Source: Micromonospora antibiotica
GTDB taxonomy: Bacteria; Actinomycetota; Actinomycetes; Mycobacteriales; Micromonosporaceae
NCBI RefSeq assembly: GCF_017599305.1
Contig: NZ_JAGFWR010000002.1
Coordinates: 496,001 to 560,000, forward strand
Direction of reading: 5' to 3'
DNA: 64,000 nt
Of the stretch, positions 9,610 through 19,552 are shown in pieces; the stretch's first letter is position 1; each line of letters begins with the position of its first letter. A model generated the notes under the pieces. It saw only the letters and a program-made list of their open reading frames with translations, searched no databases and had not been told where the DNA came from. The position numbers and the translations under genes are program-made.

Positions 9610-10791
9610 ATGGCCCGGACCTCCCGCGACATCCGCTCCGCCAACCGTCTCACCGTCGTGCAGCAGGTCGTCGCCGCCGGCACCACCAGCCGGCAACGCC
9701 TTGCCGCCGACACCGGCCTCAGCCTCGGCACCGTCGCCACCCTGGTCGGCGAACTCACCACCCTCGGGCTGCTCACCGAAGCCGGCCGGGAGGACTCCGG
9801 TGGCGGCCGGCCCCGTGGCCTGGTCACCGCCGACCCGCACGGCGGACTGCTCGTCGGTGTCGACGTCGCCGAGACGTACGTGCACGTCGACCTCTTCGAC
9901 ACCACGCTGACCCGGCTGGCCGGGGCCGAGGAGCCGCTGCACCCGCTGGAACGCCGCCCCCACCAGGTGGTCCGGCACATCGTCAGCGGTGTCGACGCCG
10001 TCCTGGCCGGCACCGACGCCCGGGTGCTCGGCGTCGGCGTCAGCGTCCCCGGGCAGGTCGACCGGGAGGGCGGCGTGTCGGTGTTCGCACCGAACTGGGA
10101 CTGGCACGACGTACCGCTGCGGGACCTGCTCGCCGACGGCCTGGCACTGCCGCTGCACCTGGACAACCCGCTGCGCGCGGCGGTGCTCGCCGAGCTGTGG
10201 GCCGGGGCCGCCCGGGGCCGCGACGACGTCGCCGTGATCAACCTGGGCACCGGCGTCGGCGCGGGCCTCGCCTTCGGCGGCACCCTCTACCGGGGTGGCA
10301 GCAACAGCGCCGGCGAGTGGGGGCACACCACCCTGGTCCTCGACGGGAGGCTGTGCCGGTGTGGCAGCCGGGGCTGCGTGGAGGCGTACGTCGGTGCGCC
10401 CGGCATCATGCAGACCCTGCGCGACCTGGCCCCGACCAGCCCACTGCTGCACCCCGAGGACCAGACCGCCACCCTCGACGCCCTCGCCGCCGCACTGGCC
10501 GCCGACGATCCCACCGCCGCCAAGGTGGTCGCCGAGACCGCCCGCTACCTCGGCGTCGCCGTCGCCGACCTGGTCAACCTGATCAATCCGGAGGTCGTCG
10601 TGCTCAGCAGCTGGGTCGCCGACCGGCTCGGCGACCGGCTGCGCGACGAGGTCCGCACCGTCGTCGCCCAGCACGCGCTGCGTCGCCCGCTCGCCGCCAC
10701 CGAGATCGTCCGCTCCCCCGTCGCCGGCAACCCGGTCAGCCTCGGCGCGGCGACCCTCGCCCTGGAGGGCTTCCTCACCAGGGGACGGTAG
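9610..10791 (+). CDS. ROK family transcriptional regulator
   Basis: 393 residues. The N-terminal winged helix (residues about 10-65, RLAADTGLSLGTVATLVGEL) is followed by a ROK sugar-kinase-like domain with the zinc motif CRCGSRGCVEA and the GVGVSVPGQVD and NLGTGVGAG nucleotide-fold motifs. ROK regulators repress sugar-use genes until an inducer binds. Its neighbour, the secreted arabinan-active protein, starts 79 bases away on the other strand. The shared gap contains AT-rich sequence (TTTTCGTAAGTGTTGCGATAA lies in it) that may be its operator. Confidence 0.88.
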   Translation: MARTSRDIRSANRLTVVQQVVAAGTTSRQRLAADTGLSLGTVATLVGELTTLGLLTEAGREDSGGGRPRGLVTADPHGGLLVGVDVAETYVHVDLFDTTLTRLAGAEEPLHPLERRPHQVVRHIVSGVDAVLAGTDARVLGVGVSVPGQVDREGGVSVFAPNWDWHDVPLRDLLADGLALPLHLDNPLRAAVLAELWAGAARGRDDVAVINLGTGVGAGLAFGGTLYRGGSNSAGEWGHTTLVLDGRLCRCGSRGCVEAYVGAPGIMQTLRDLAPTSPLLHPEDQTATLDALAAALAADDPTAAKVVAETARYLGVAVADLVNLINPEVVVLSSWVADRLGDRLRDEVRTVVAQHALRRPLAATEIVRSPVAGNPVSLGAATLALEGFLTRGR

Positions 10792-10970
10792 CCCGCCGCA
10801 CCGGCGTCGCGGCGTCGACCAGGTCCGTCGATGCTTCTGACGCCCCCGGTGCCGGAGGCGGCTGCTCCCCGCCGCCCCCGGCACCGTCGGGTCCGCGCCC
10901 CGCCCGCCCCGCCGGACCGTCCCCGCGACCCGGCCCGGCAGGCCCCGGTCACGCGCGGCCCGGCGGGCGC

Positions 10971-11040
10971 AGGGCGAGCCGGCCGGGGGTGGTCCCGGCG
11001 GGGGCAGGGCGAGCCGGCCGGGGGTGGTCCCGGCGGGGGC
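10971..11040. repeat. Two perfect tandem copies of a 35-bp unit
   Basis: The unit at 10971-11005 is repeated exactly at 11006-11040, followed by five more matching bases, in the gap between the convergent ROK and UvrA-like genes. It is GC-rich (GAGCCGGCCGGGGGTGGTCC core) and not coding in a convincing frame. A variable-number repeat locus is possible. Confidence 0.8.
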
Positions 11041-11049
11041 AGGGCGGCG

Positions 11050-13428
<2,379 letters not shown>

Positions 13429-13531
13429 CGCGTCTCCCCCTCCGTCGGGCGGGTCCGGCCCGCACCCCCTGCCCGCCTGATCCTCCCCTGCCCCGCCCCA
13501 CCGCCCCGGGCCGGCCCACATGACCAACTCG

Positions 13532-13585
13532 ATGTCGGCGATCCGGCGGGATCGCAGCGGCTGGATACCGCCGGATCGCCGACAT
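13532..13585. terminator. Long perfect inverted repeat, probable terminator of the RidA gene
   Basis: 18-bp arms (ATGTCGGCGATCCGGCGG and its exact complement) around an 18-base loop, 33 bases past the stop of the RidA-like gene and upstream of the UvrA-like start. Similar in style to the repeat at 37321-37397: both arms are longer than a terminator needs and both contain a GATC. Confidence 0.6.
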
Positions 13586-13617
13586 GGTGAACGACCCGTC
13601 TGCCCGGGCCGGGACGG

Positions 13618-14028
13618 TCAGTCCAGGATCGCCGTCGCCTCGACCTCGACGAGAACGTCGGGCTCGAAGAGGTAGTCGACGCCGATGAGCGACGACGGGG
13701 GCAACGGCTGCGGCAGGCCGAGTTCTCCCGCGACGTCCTCCACCCCGGCCATGAAGTCGCCGATCCGCTCCGGCGACCAGTTCGTCACGTAGAACGTCAG
13801 GCGCACGACGTCGGCGAAGCCCGCGCCGGCACCGCCCAGCCCGTACCCCGTGTTGCGTAGCGCCTGGGCGACCTGACCCCGCAGGTCGCCGACGGCGACC
13901 GGCCGGCCGGCCTCGTCGCGGCTGATCTGACCGGCCACGTGGACGTGGCGCGACCCCGACGCGACCGCGACGTGGTGGTAGGGAACGGGCTGCATCATGC
14001 CCGGTGCGGAGAAAAGCTGGACACCCAT
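13618..14028 (-). CDS. RidA (YjgF/YER057c/UK114) family protein
   Basis: 136 residues with ATG at 14028 and GGAGG just upstream. It has the RidA fold features: VHVAGQISRDEAGRPV, an AQALRNTGYGLGGAGA helix, VVRLTFYVTN and the C-terminal LIGVDYLFEPDVLVEVEA. Family members deaminate reactive enamines/imines or have specialised hydrolytic roles. It is divergent from an HxlR regulator with a palindromic operator between them, so expression is probably controlled by that regulator. Confidence 0.88.
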   Translation of the reverse strand: MGVQLFSAPGMMQPVPYHHVAVASGSRHVHVAGQISRDEAGRPVAVGDLRGQVAQALRNTGYGLGGAGAGFADVVRLTFYVTNWSPERIGDFMAGVEDVAGELGLPQPLPPSSLIGVDYLFEPDVLVEVEATAILD

Positions 14029-14046
14029 CTGAGTTCCTCCCTCGTT

Positions 14047-14063
14047 GGTATCTCATGGATACC
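14047..14063. promoter_or_regulatory. Operator-like palindrome GGTATC-N5-GATACC
   Basis: Perfect 6-bp arms with a 5-base spacer, placed between the divergent RidA and HxlR starts and overlapping the expected promoter area. HxlR/MarR-like dimers bind sites of this size, so autoregulation plus control of the RidA gene is the simplest reading. Confidence 0.6.
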
Positions 14064-14099
14064 TGGTGCTCCGAGGAAACTTCAACGAGACTAGGTGTC

Positions 14100-14474
14100 A
14101 TGCCGGAAACCGCACCCCTGCCGGAGGAAACCCTCCGGATCGCCCCACCCCACCGCGAACTACTGGACCAGGTCCTCGACAAGTGGTCGTTGGAGGTGCT
14201 CAACCAGCTCTGCGAACGGCCCTCCCGGTTCAACGAGCTGCGCCACGCCATCCCCACCGTGTCCCAGAAGTCACTGAGCGCCACCCTGCGCCGGCTCGAA
14301 CGCAACGGCATCGTCGCCCGGCACGTCCTGTCGTCGCGGCCGGTCGCCGTCGAGTACCGCATCACCCCGCTGGGCAAGACCCTCCGGCACCCGGTCGACG
14401 TGCTCCTCGACTGGGCCGGACAGCACCTGCCCGCCATCGAGGCCGCCCGCCGGTCGTACGACGAGACCAGCTGA
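14100..14474 (+). CDS. HxlR family winged-helix regulator
   Basis: 124 residues from the ATG at 14100, chosen because upstream in-frame starts would place the coding region over the palindrome. The HxlR core is clear: DKWSLEVLNQLCERPSRFNELRHAIPTVSQKSLSATLRRLERNGIVAR, then a wing (VEYRITPLGKTL), quoted here in overlapping short motifs: DKWSLEVLNQL, RFNELRHAIP, SQKSLSATLRRLERNG. Unusually for HxlR there is no conserved redox Cys near the N-terminus. It probably regulates itself and the RidA gene. Confidence 0.88.
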   Translation: MPETAPLPEETLRIAPPHRELLDQVLDKWSLEVLNQLCERPSRFNELRHAIPTVSQKSLSATLRRLERNGIVARHVLSSRPVAVEYRITPLGKTLRHPVDVLLDWAGQHLPAIEAARRSYDETS

Positions 14475-14492
14475 CGGCGCGGGACCGCGCCG
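14475..14492. terminator. Small hairpin after the HxlR gene
   Basis: 8-bp arms CGGCGCGG/CCGCGCCG with a 2-base centre directly after the HxlR stop and before the convergent small-gene operon. Weak but well placed. Confidence 0.4.
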
Positions 14493-14509
14493 CCTCCCCG
14501 GGGTGACGC

Positions 14510-14676
14510 TCAGACGAGGCGCCGGAGGCGTACCTTCGGGTACTCGTTCCTGAGATGGCCGTGCTTGTGCTGGCGCACCTCCTCGTCCCACACCTCCTGG
14601 CCGTAGTCCGGGTCCGGCGGGGACCCACCGGTGCGAACCGTCGCTGTAGTGGTACTCCGCGTCGCAGGATGCTCAT
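14510..14676 (-). pseudogene. Broken small gene, third in a coupled operon
   Basis: An ATG at 14676 overlaps the previous stop as ATGA, the usual sign of translational coupling. Reading starts MSILRRG, but protein-like sequence then appears in the next frame (EYHYSDGSHRWVPAG) and finally in the third frame (PDPDYGQEVWDEEVRQHKHG, ending KVRLRRLV at 14510). Two small indels are needed to join them. The pieces look like one short actinobacterial protein of unknown role. Decay of this gene fits a degenerating accessory strip. Confidence 0.45.
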
Positions 14677-14891
14677 CGGGTCCAGCCGAGGAAGCGGTGG
14701 TGCAGCTGGCCGGCGGGAAGCACGGCAAGGTCCCGGCCGGCGGCGACGAGCTGGGCAGCCAGGTACAGCGCGAGGGCCACCCGGGCGTCCCGGTACTCGG
14801 CCAGCAGCTGCCGGCGAGCCGGCCCACAGGGCCAGTCGGTGCCGCAGCCGCCACAGGTCCAGGTCGGCGGGACCGGTTGATGGCTCGTCAC
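14673..14891 (-). CDS. Small Cys-containing hypothetical protein
   Basis: 72 residues. It starts with an ATG overlapping the stop of the upstream gene (ATGA at 14888-14891). The N-terminal WTCGGCGTDWPCGPARRQLL has three cysteines, suggesting a small metal-binding knuckle, followed by an amphipathic helix (EYRDARVALALYLAAQLVAA) and an RFLGWTR tail. No known function. Coupling to its neighbours on both sides suggests one functional unit. Probably related to small proteins commonly found beside GntR regulators in Micromonosporaceae (recollection, not checked). Confidence 0.65.
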   Translation of the reverse strand: MTSHQPVPPTWTCGGCGTDWPCGPARRQLLAEYRDARVALALYLAAQLVAAGRDLAVLPAGQLHHRFLGWTR

Positions 14892-15151
14892 CGGGGATCG
14901 TCCTGATCGGGCCAGTGACCACGGTTGATCGGGATGCGGTGCCGGCTGGAGCAGGGCAGGTCAGCGCCGCAGCGGCAGACCCACCGCCAGCGCCGCCAGG
15001 ACCAGGCCGGCCGGTGCCGGCGGGCGAGCGTCAACGCCACCGCGGCGACATACCCGTCGTACGAGACGCGCCGCTGGTCGCCGCCCGGCCCCACACCCCG
15101 AGCCGCCGGGCGGCGATGGCCGGGACTCCGGTTGCCCGGCCCCATCGGCAT
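14888..15151 (-). CDS. Small basic hypothetical protein, first gene of coupled operon
   Basis: 87 residues if the ATG at 15151 is used; an earlier start at 15184 is possible. The conserved-looking part is VSYDGYVAAVALTLARRHRP, a Trp/Arg-rich stretch (WSWRRWRWVCRCG) and SSRHRIPINRGHWP with Cys residues that could bind metal. Divergent from the short GntR regulator, with an inverted repeat between them. Function unknown. Confidence 0.6.
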   Translation of the reverse strand: MPMGPGNRSPGHRRPAARGVGPGGDQRRVSYDGYVAAVALTLARRHRPAWSWRRWRWVCRCGADLPCSSRHRIPINRGHWPDQDDPR

Positions 15152-15289
15152 GCCATTCACCCCCTCGTTCGATTGACTCACCACACCTCCCAGGGACGCT
15201 TCCAGGGGCCGTGGGCACCCGACCGGTCCGTTCGAGGTCGGGTACCCACGGCGGGAGACCCGGCCGCCAAGCTGGGCGATCCCTTCAGC

Positions 15290-15338
15290 AACTTAGGACG
15301 CAATGTGCGCAGGGTCAACAGCTGACAACACATTGCGT
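15290..15338 (-). promoter_or_regulatory. Promoter and inverted-repeat operator for the small-gene operon and gntR
   Basis: On the minus strand TTGACC (15318-15313) and TAAGTT (15295-15290) are separated by 17 bases, a good sigma-70-like promoter firing into the three small genes. The arms ACGCAATGTG (15298-15307) and CACATTGCGT (15329-15338) form a perfect 10-bp inverted repeat that extends with a few mismatches to 17 bp and covers the -35 region. The divergent GntR protein is the likely ligand. A 14-bp direct repeat GCCGCCAAGCTGGG (15263-15276, 15374-15387) flanks the region. Confidence 0.55.
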
Positions 15339-15396
15339 TGCAAGTCCGGCGGCTACGTGGTCTCCTTGCACCAGCCGCCAAGCTGGGAGCACCACC

Positions 15397-15621
15397 ATGT
15401 CTGAAGCCGCGTACCTACAGGTCGCCCGGGATATCCGCGAGCAGGTCAGCTCCGGTCACCTGAAGCCGGGCGACAAGCTGCCGTCCTTCGCAGCCCTGTG
15501 CGAGCGATACGAGGTGAGCAACACCGTCATCCGCGCCGCGATGCTCATCCTCAAAGCCGAAGGGTTGATCGACGGCAGGCAGGGCAAGGGTGTCTACGTC
15601 GCAACGCCGCTCCCCCGCTAG
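15397..15621 (+). CDS. Short GntR-type winged-helix regulator
   Basis: 74 residues, essentially only the DNA-binding domain: AYLQVARDIREQVSSGHLKPGDKLPS, then VSNTVIRAAMLILKAEGLI and a GRQGKGVYVA wing, quoted as separate motifs. It lacks an effector-binding domain; many such stand-alone GntR domains occur with AICEs and plasmids (KorSA-like). It is divergent from the small coupled operon and probably binds the inverted repeat at 15298-15338. Confidence 0.85.
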   Translation: MSEAAYLQVARDIREQVSSGHLKPGDKLPSFAALCERYEVSNTVIRAAMLILKAEGLIDGRQGKGVYVATPLPR

Positions 15622-15887
15622 CCTCGGCCATTCAGCGGGGGACGGCTTCGGCGCAACATACCGACGGTCGATCCGGGAATGCAGCGTCATACCGTCGAGC
15701 ACGCACGAAGCGTCAGGGGATAGGGTCACCCGTCCCCGCACGAGTCGATTTGGAAGGTTCCTTTGCGGTGCATTCAGGGCCCACTGGAAAGACGCCAGGC
15801 TGACGCCGCAGCCACCTGCGATTCTGGTCGACCACCGCCCGCCACCCCGCCAGGTGCTTGGCGTTGATCGCCATATAGCATCGGCTC

Positions 15888-16466
15888 GTGGCTCCAACCA
15901 GCATGAACTCGACTGGCGAGCGGCTACCTCGACGCCTCTCACCGGGAGTCAATATCGCAAGCGCGCTGTTGACCCTCCAGGCATTCCTGCTAATATTCGC
16001 GGCGATTTCCGTAATATACACCCAAGGGAACATCAACGCTGCCGTAAACGACGCAGCGAACCGCTCCGGCACACCGATAGACAGCAGTTCGATCGCGCTC
16101 AAGGCGTCCTACTTCCATTTCGAAGCCCGGATTACCCTGTGGTATGCGTTCTTCTTCGCACCGACATTGGCCGGCGTTGCCTTGTGGGTCAGGACGGGTC
16201 ACGAGGCCGCAAGGGTGGTCACCTTAATAACGAGCCTGCTCAGCGTTGTCTGCTGCTACGGTTCCGGATGGCGACTATGGCTATCCGACGAACCGACAGA
16301 GTTTGATGACGCACTTCCCGCAGCATTCGCCAAGATTTATCCGACATGGGTTGAGGTTGGCAAAATCGGGCTGGTTGCATCCTTTGTACCTGCCATTATC
16401 GCGGCAGCCATCCTCGCCTTCAGCGAGCGTGCCACTGTCCGCACCTCCCCAGGATCGAACCCGTGA
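15888..16466 (+). CDS. Membrane protein of unknown function
   Basis: 192 residues, GTG start. Four hydrophobic segments: about 23-46 (ALLTLQAFLLIFAAISVIY), 82-100, 108-128 and 160-180, with an extracytoplasmic loop after the first. Its base composition is clearly lower in GC than the surrounding chromosome, a sign of foreign origin. The C-terminal residues PGSNP are encoded by a stretch that resembles a tRNA T-arm on the other strand, suggesting that the end of the gene was made by a recombination event. No family recognised. Confidence 0.6.
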   Translation: MAPTSMNSTGERLPRRLSPGVNIASALLTLQAFLLIFAAISVIYTQGNINAAVNDAANRSGTPIDSSSIALKASYFHFEARITLWYAFFFAPTLAGVALWVRTGHEAARVVTLITSLLSVVCCYGSGWRLWLSDEPTEFDDALPAAFAKIYPTWVEVGKIGLVASFVPAIIAAAILAFSERATVRTSPGSNP

Positions 16467-16517
16467 CCTCTACGCATCGGGCACGCTGTGGGAACGCAAG
16501 GCTGAGCGCCTACGCTG

Positions 16518-16643
16518 ATGCTCATGGAGGGCATCGGGGCTGGGATCATGTTGCTGTGTGGCGCGCTGAGTTGCCTATTCGTCTGCCTCATGCTCTGCGC
16601 CGCCGCTGCTGCATGGGCCGCTCGGCCTGAACGTAGGCGCTGA
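16518..16643 (+). CDS. Possible 41-residue single-span membrane peptide
   Basis: Begins MLMEGIGAGIML, is almost wholly hydrophobic with several Cys and Met residues, and ends with a basic tail (RPERRR). That topology is what a small one-pass membrane peptide would have. No good ribosome binding site is seen, so support is limited to the ORF and its membrane-protein-like composition. Confidence 0.3.
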   Translation: MLMEGIGAGIMLLCGALSCLFVCLMLCAAAAAWAARPERRR

Positions 16644-16826
16644 ACCTACAACGCGACCGCTATGCCCCGAAGGACCTTACCGACCGGCCGGGCCAGCCTC
16701 GATGCGAACGGTGACCTGCAGAAATGGTTTTCCAGCGTCCATGGTCGTCCGGCGATGCGCGTACCGACCGTCACTCGGTTGGCCACTCAGGCCCGGACGC
16801 TCCGGGCCATCTCGGCGGGAGCGCCG

Positions 16827-17138
16827 TCACCGTTCTGCGGTCCATCCGAACGCCGCAAGGCGGTCAATCAATCGGTCGACATCACGGGTCCAAAAGATCC
16901 ACAACTCATCACAATCACTAACCTCGAACTCCAACCCGGCGCTTCGCCATCGTCGGATCGCAACCAGATTGTCGGCGGTGATCATCAGAGTTCCGGCCCA
17001 GATCTCCCTCAACGTGATGGAGTTCGGGTCCGCTCGAAGCCTCGCCATCGGCCAGCCAGATTCGGCGCGAAAACCGCCTCCAACTCCAGGAACCACCCGG
17101 ATACCGCCACGTAACGAGAACCCCTCCACGCCCGCCAA
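16827..17138 (-). CDS. Small hypothetical, PH-like
   Basis: 103 residues from a TTG at 17138. This start is favoured because GGAGGA lies seven bases before it and a stop lies just upstream of that. The sequence alternates hydrophobic strands (TLREIWAGTLMITADNL, AGLEFEVSDCDELWIFW) and ends with a helix (VDRLIDRLAAFGW), a pattern like small PH-fold proteins. Function unknown. It lies just outside the left AICE boundary in the decayed strip. Confidence 0.55.
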   Translation of the reverse strand: MAGVEGFSLRGGIRVVPGVGGGFRAESGWPMARLRADPNSITLREIWAGTLMITADNLVAIRRWRSAGLEFEVSDCDELWIFWTRDVDRLIDRLAAFGWTAER

Positions 17139-17225
17139 CTTCGATCCTCCGCGTCAAGGGGCCTCAGTAGCTGAGGGCCGTCAGGCGACACTCGGCCCAC
17201 TGATCATGCCAGCACCGCCCGGGTC

Positions 17226-17310
17226 CTCGTCGACGTGGCCGGTGTCGGAGTAGACGCTCACCATCCCGGTCACCTCGGCACCGATACCGGTCTCCTCCCG
17301 GACTGCTACG
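17226..17310 (-). pseudogene. Fragment of a Nudix hydrolase gene
   Basis: Minus-strand reading gives AVREETGIGAEVTGMVSVYS followed by DTGH. This matches the Nudix box region of the intact gene at 20107-20577 (ETREETGIRAEVTGMVGVYS then DPGH) at both DNA and protein level. Neither start nor the rest of the domain is present. It lies about 115 bp outside the left attachment repeat, so it belongs to a different, mostly deleted copy of an element. Confidence 0.7.
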
Positions 17311-17425
17311 AACGAGCCGGGACAGCACCCGTCCGGTGATCATCATTCCTTCGCAGCACGGCCCCACCCCGAAGGCCCAGCAGGGAGGGTGCCGTGCTGT
17401 CCGCGCAGTTCAGTGCCGTCGAGGG

Positions 17426-17447
17426 GACGGCGTCACTTGGCGTTGAA
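17426..17447. other. attL: 22-bp direct repeat copy of the metH 3' end
   Basis: Identical over 22 bp to 30187-30208 (core GTCACTTGGCGTTGAA). The right-hand copy covers the last four codons and stop of metH plus 7 bases after it. An 11-bp near-repeat GCGCAGTTCAG/GCGCAGCTCAG sits about 10-20 bp to the left of both copies and may be an integrase arm site. Confidence 0.85.
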
Positions 17448-18271
17448 CTGGCCCCTGGCGTCAGGCGAACCGGGCAAAGAGTGCCCATTCTCTGCCTGAG
17501 CTGCGCAAACACTTGGCATCGATCGCCACCGTTGGGTATCAATGGTCGACGTTCCACGGCCTGGCGACGGCCTGACTCCTTGACCCCCAGGCAACGATCA
17601 AGCTGGGCCGACCTGCCCCTACTCCCGTCGCACCCTGGACTCTCGGTCCGTCATCGTCCACCGGTGTGCGCGCCGGTCCGCCCCGATCGTCACTCAGTTA
17701 GTCACCCATGCGAGGTTGAAATGGCTCGTCGTCCTTTCGGGGTCAAGTCCTTGCCGTCGTGCCTCGGCATCGTGATCCTCCACGAGAACATGTCGACGGA
17801 GTGCGGCCGGGCCGACTGCCCCGGAACGGGTTCGATCCACGCGGCAGCCAACGTGCGCGCTTGCGGCATCACCGGCTGCGAGCGGTGCCCGTCGGGTCCG
17901 GGGTGGAGCGAGTAGACGCCTTCGGTGTGAAAGAACGATCATGGACGCTGGATCAGCTCCGATACACGGCGCTACGTGGCGAGATAGTCCACCATCGTTC
18001 ATCAACATCCGTCGTCGTACACCCCGGTTGTCACCCAGTTCGTCACCCACCAGCCCCGTCGACCGCTCGCTTGTAAGCTCTGCGCGCTTCGTCCGGCGGT
18101 GTCCGTCTACGTCCCTGACTTCGGGCGCTGATCCGTCGCCCACCGTCTTCGGCTCTCCTACTTCGGCCCTGTTGCTGTCGCATCTACCCGCTCCGGCTCC
18201 GTCATACGCTGGCACGAGCGTCCGATGCCGTCCGTCCATATCCCGCTCTACGCACCCCGATCGTTACCCAG
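17448..18271. repeat. Non-coding left end of the AICE with three dispersed repeats
   Basis: About 820 bases without a convincing gene and with lower GC. Three copies of a motif occur: 17681-17708, 18022-18049 and 18255-18276, with consensus CCCCGATCGTCACCCAGTT and in two of them a second GTCACCCA half. Copies one and two match at 20-base scale with two or three differences. Spacing (about 340 and 235 bp) suggests protein binding sites or relics of a duplicated terminal region. Confidence 0.5.
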
Positions 18272-18682
18272 TCAAGAGGCGGCTACATCAGCATGAATCC
18301 TCGCTTCCAGTTCTGTTAACGCTGCCAATCTTTGCTGATGAACCCGCACCGCCGGGTCACTCGCCTGGTTTATGCCGGTTCGCTTCGCTGCTTCGGCCTC
18401 GATGTCCAAGACCTGCACCCGCCGCCAAGCTTCTTTCACCGCGCTTGAGGCAAGAAGGTACACCTTCGTGGACATGTCTTTGGGGGTCTCATACGGCTCT
18501 GGCTTCATGTACATAAGGCCCTCCCGACGGCGCTGGCAGTCGTACATCAAATCGACGTACAGGTTGATGCGGGCTTCGTGCAGGATACTGGCCCGCTGCT
18601 GCTGGCCCTGCCAGCGAGCGCCGAGGTAGCCGCCGCCAATCGCCAGCACAGCACCGAGCAGGATCGGCCACAGTTGAGACAT
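18272..18682 (-). CDS. Membrane-anchored hypothetical protein of the AICE
   Basis: 136 residues from the ATG at 18682 (a GTG directly before it is possible). One N-terminal transmembrane segment (LWPILLGAVLAIGGGYLGA) is followed by a charged helical cytoplasmic part (ARINLYVDLMYDCQRRREG and ALTELEARIHADVAAS). Topology resembles small DUF/phage holin-like or defence-accessory proteins, but no family was recognised. It is the only convincing gene in the left 2 kb of the element. Confidence 0.6.
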   Translation of the reverse strand: MSQLWPILLGAVLAIGGGYLGARWQGQQQRASILHEARINLYVDLMYDCQRRREGLMYMKPEPYETPKDMSTKVYLLASSAVKEAWRRVQVLDIEAEAAKRTGINQASDPAVRVHQQRLAALTELEARIHADVAAS

Positions 18683-19552
18683 CACCCGGCCATGATCTCA
18701 AGAGCCCGCCACGCCCTGCGCGCATCGGGCACGCGTCGGGCACGGGCTTGATGGAGCTGATACCTAAACTCTTAGGTACCGGCAAGCTCTAGCCGGTCGG
18801 CGACTTACGCTGGACTGCTACCCCTCCGCTCGTTGCCGGAGAAAGGTTTCCGGGCGACATCAAGAATCTTGCAGCCAGCCGACTGCCGTTTGCCATCGAC
18901 TCGCCCTCTGGGGAGCGGGCCGCCGCCCGGCCCGCCATGTCAGGCGCGGCTTGACGCCGTACGGACGCGCCGGGTCGTCCAGGGGTCGGTGTCGGCTTTC
19001 GTGTCACGGACCGCGCGCCCGGCGAACGCCGCCACCGTGGCGCAGTTGACCTGACCTCGCCCGGCGCGGACCGGGCTCCCGTGGTCGGAGCTGGCCACCG
19101 GCGGCCACCCCACCCCCTCGCCGGTGAGCAGTTGATCTGACCCCGACCGGCTACGGAGCCGGCTCCTGGACAACCGGCGTGCCCCGCGCGGCCGCCGCCC
19201 CCATGCTTGGAACGTGCCGCGCGGACCCCGATGCGCCCCACCTACGCCGCGTCGCTCGGACGCGGCGCGGCCGGCTGCCGGCCCCGAAACAGCACACCCA
19301 CCGTCCTATCTGTCGGCGGCGGCCCGTCCGGTGTCCCGCGTCCGCGCCAGCCGACGGGCGTTCGGCGTGGCCGGCGTGGAGCGCCAGCGGAGCGACGGGC
19401 GCGCGCCCAGTCGGCGGCGCGTGCGGCCCGTTCAGGGCCGCCTTGAAGACGTACAGAAAGTTTGAACCACATCGCCGGCAGCCGGCCGCCCCGGCCGTCG
19501 GTGACTGGACACGGGATGGTGCAGGGACCGCGTCGCTCCGTACCCTGGCGGG
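18683..19552. other. AICE stretch with no convincing gene
   Basis: About 870 bases between the membrane protein and the HD gene. Open frames are present on both strands but none shows coding-type codon use, a motif or a ribosome site. The GC content rises again to chromosomal level after about 18.85 kb. A short GCATCGGGCACGC sequence at about 18721 repeats one at about 16474. The segment may be a decayed gene region or carry cis sites such as an origin. Confidence 0.4.

Noticed and set aside
16447..16470. Functional tRNA gene on the minus strand
   Set aside because: Only a T-arm-like piece is present; the stem does not pair and no acceptor or D-arm is found.
17694..18239. 181-codon minus-strand frame in the AICE left end
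   Set aside because: No coding-type composition, motif or ribosome site, and it covers the dispersed repeats.
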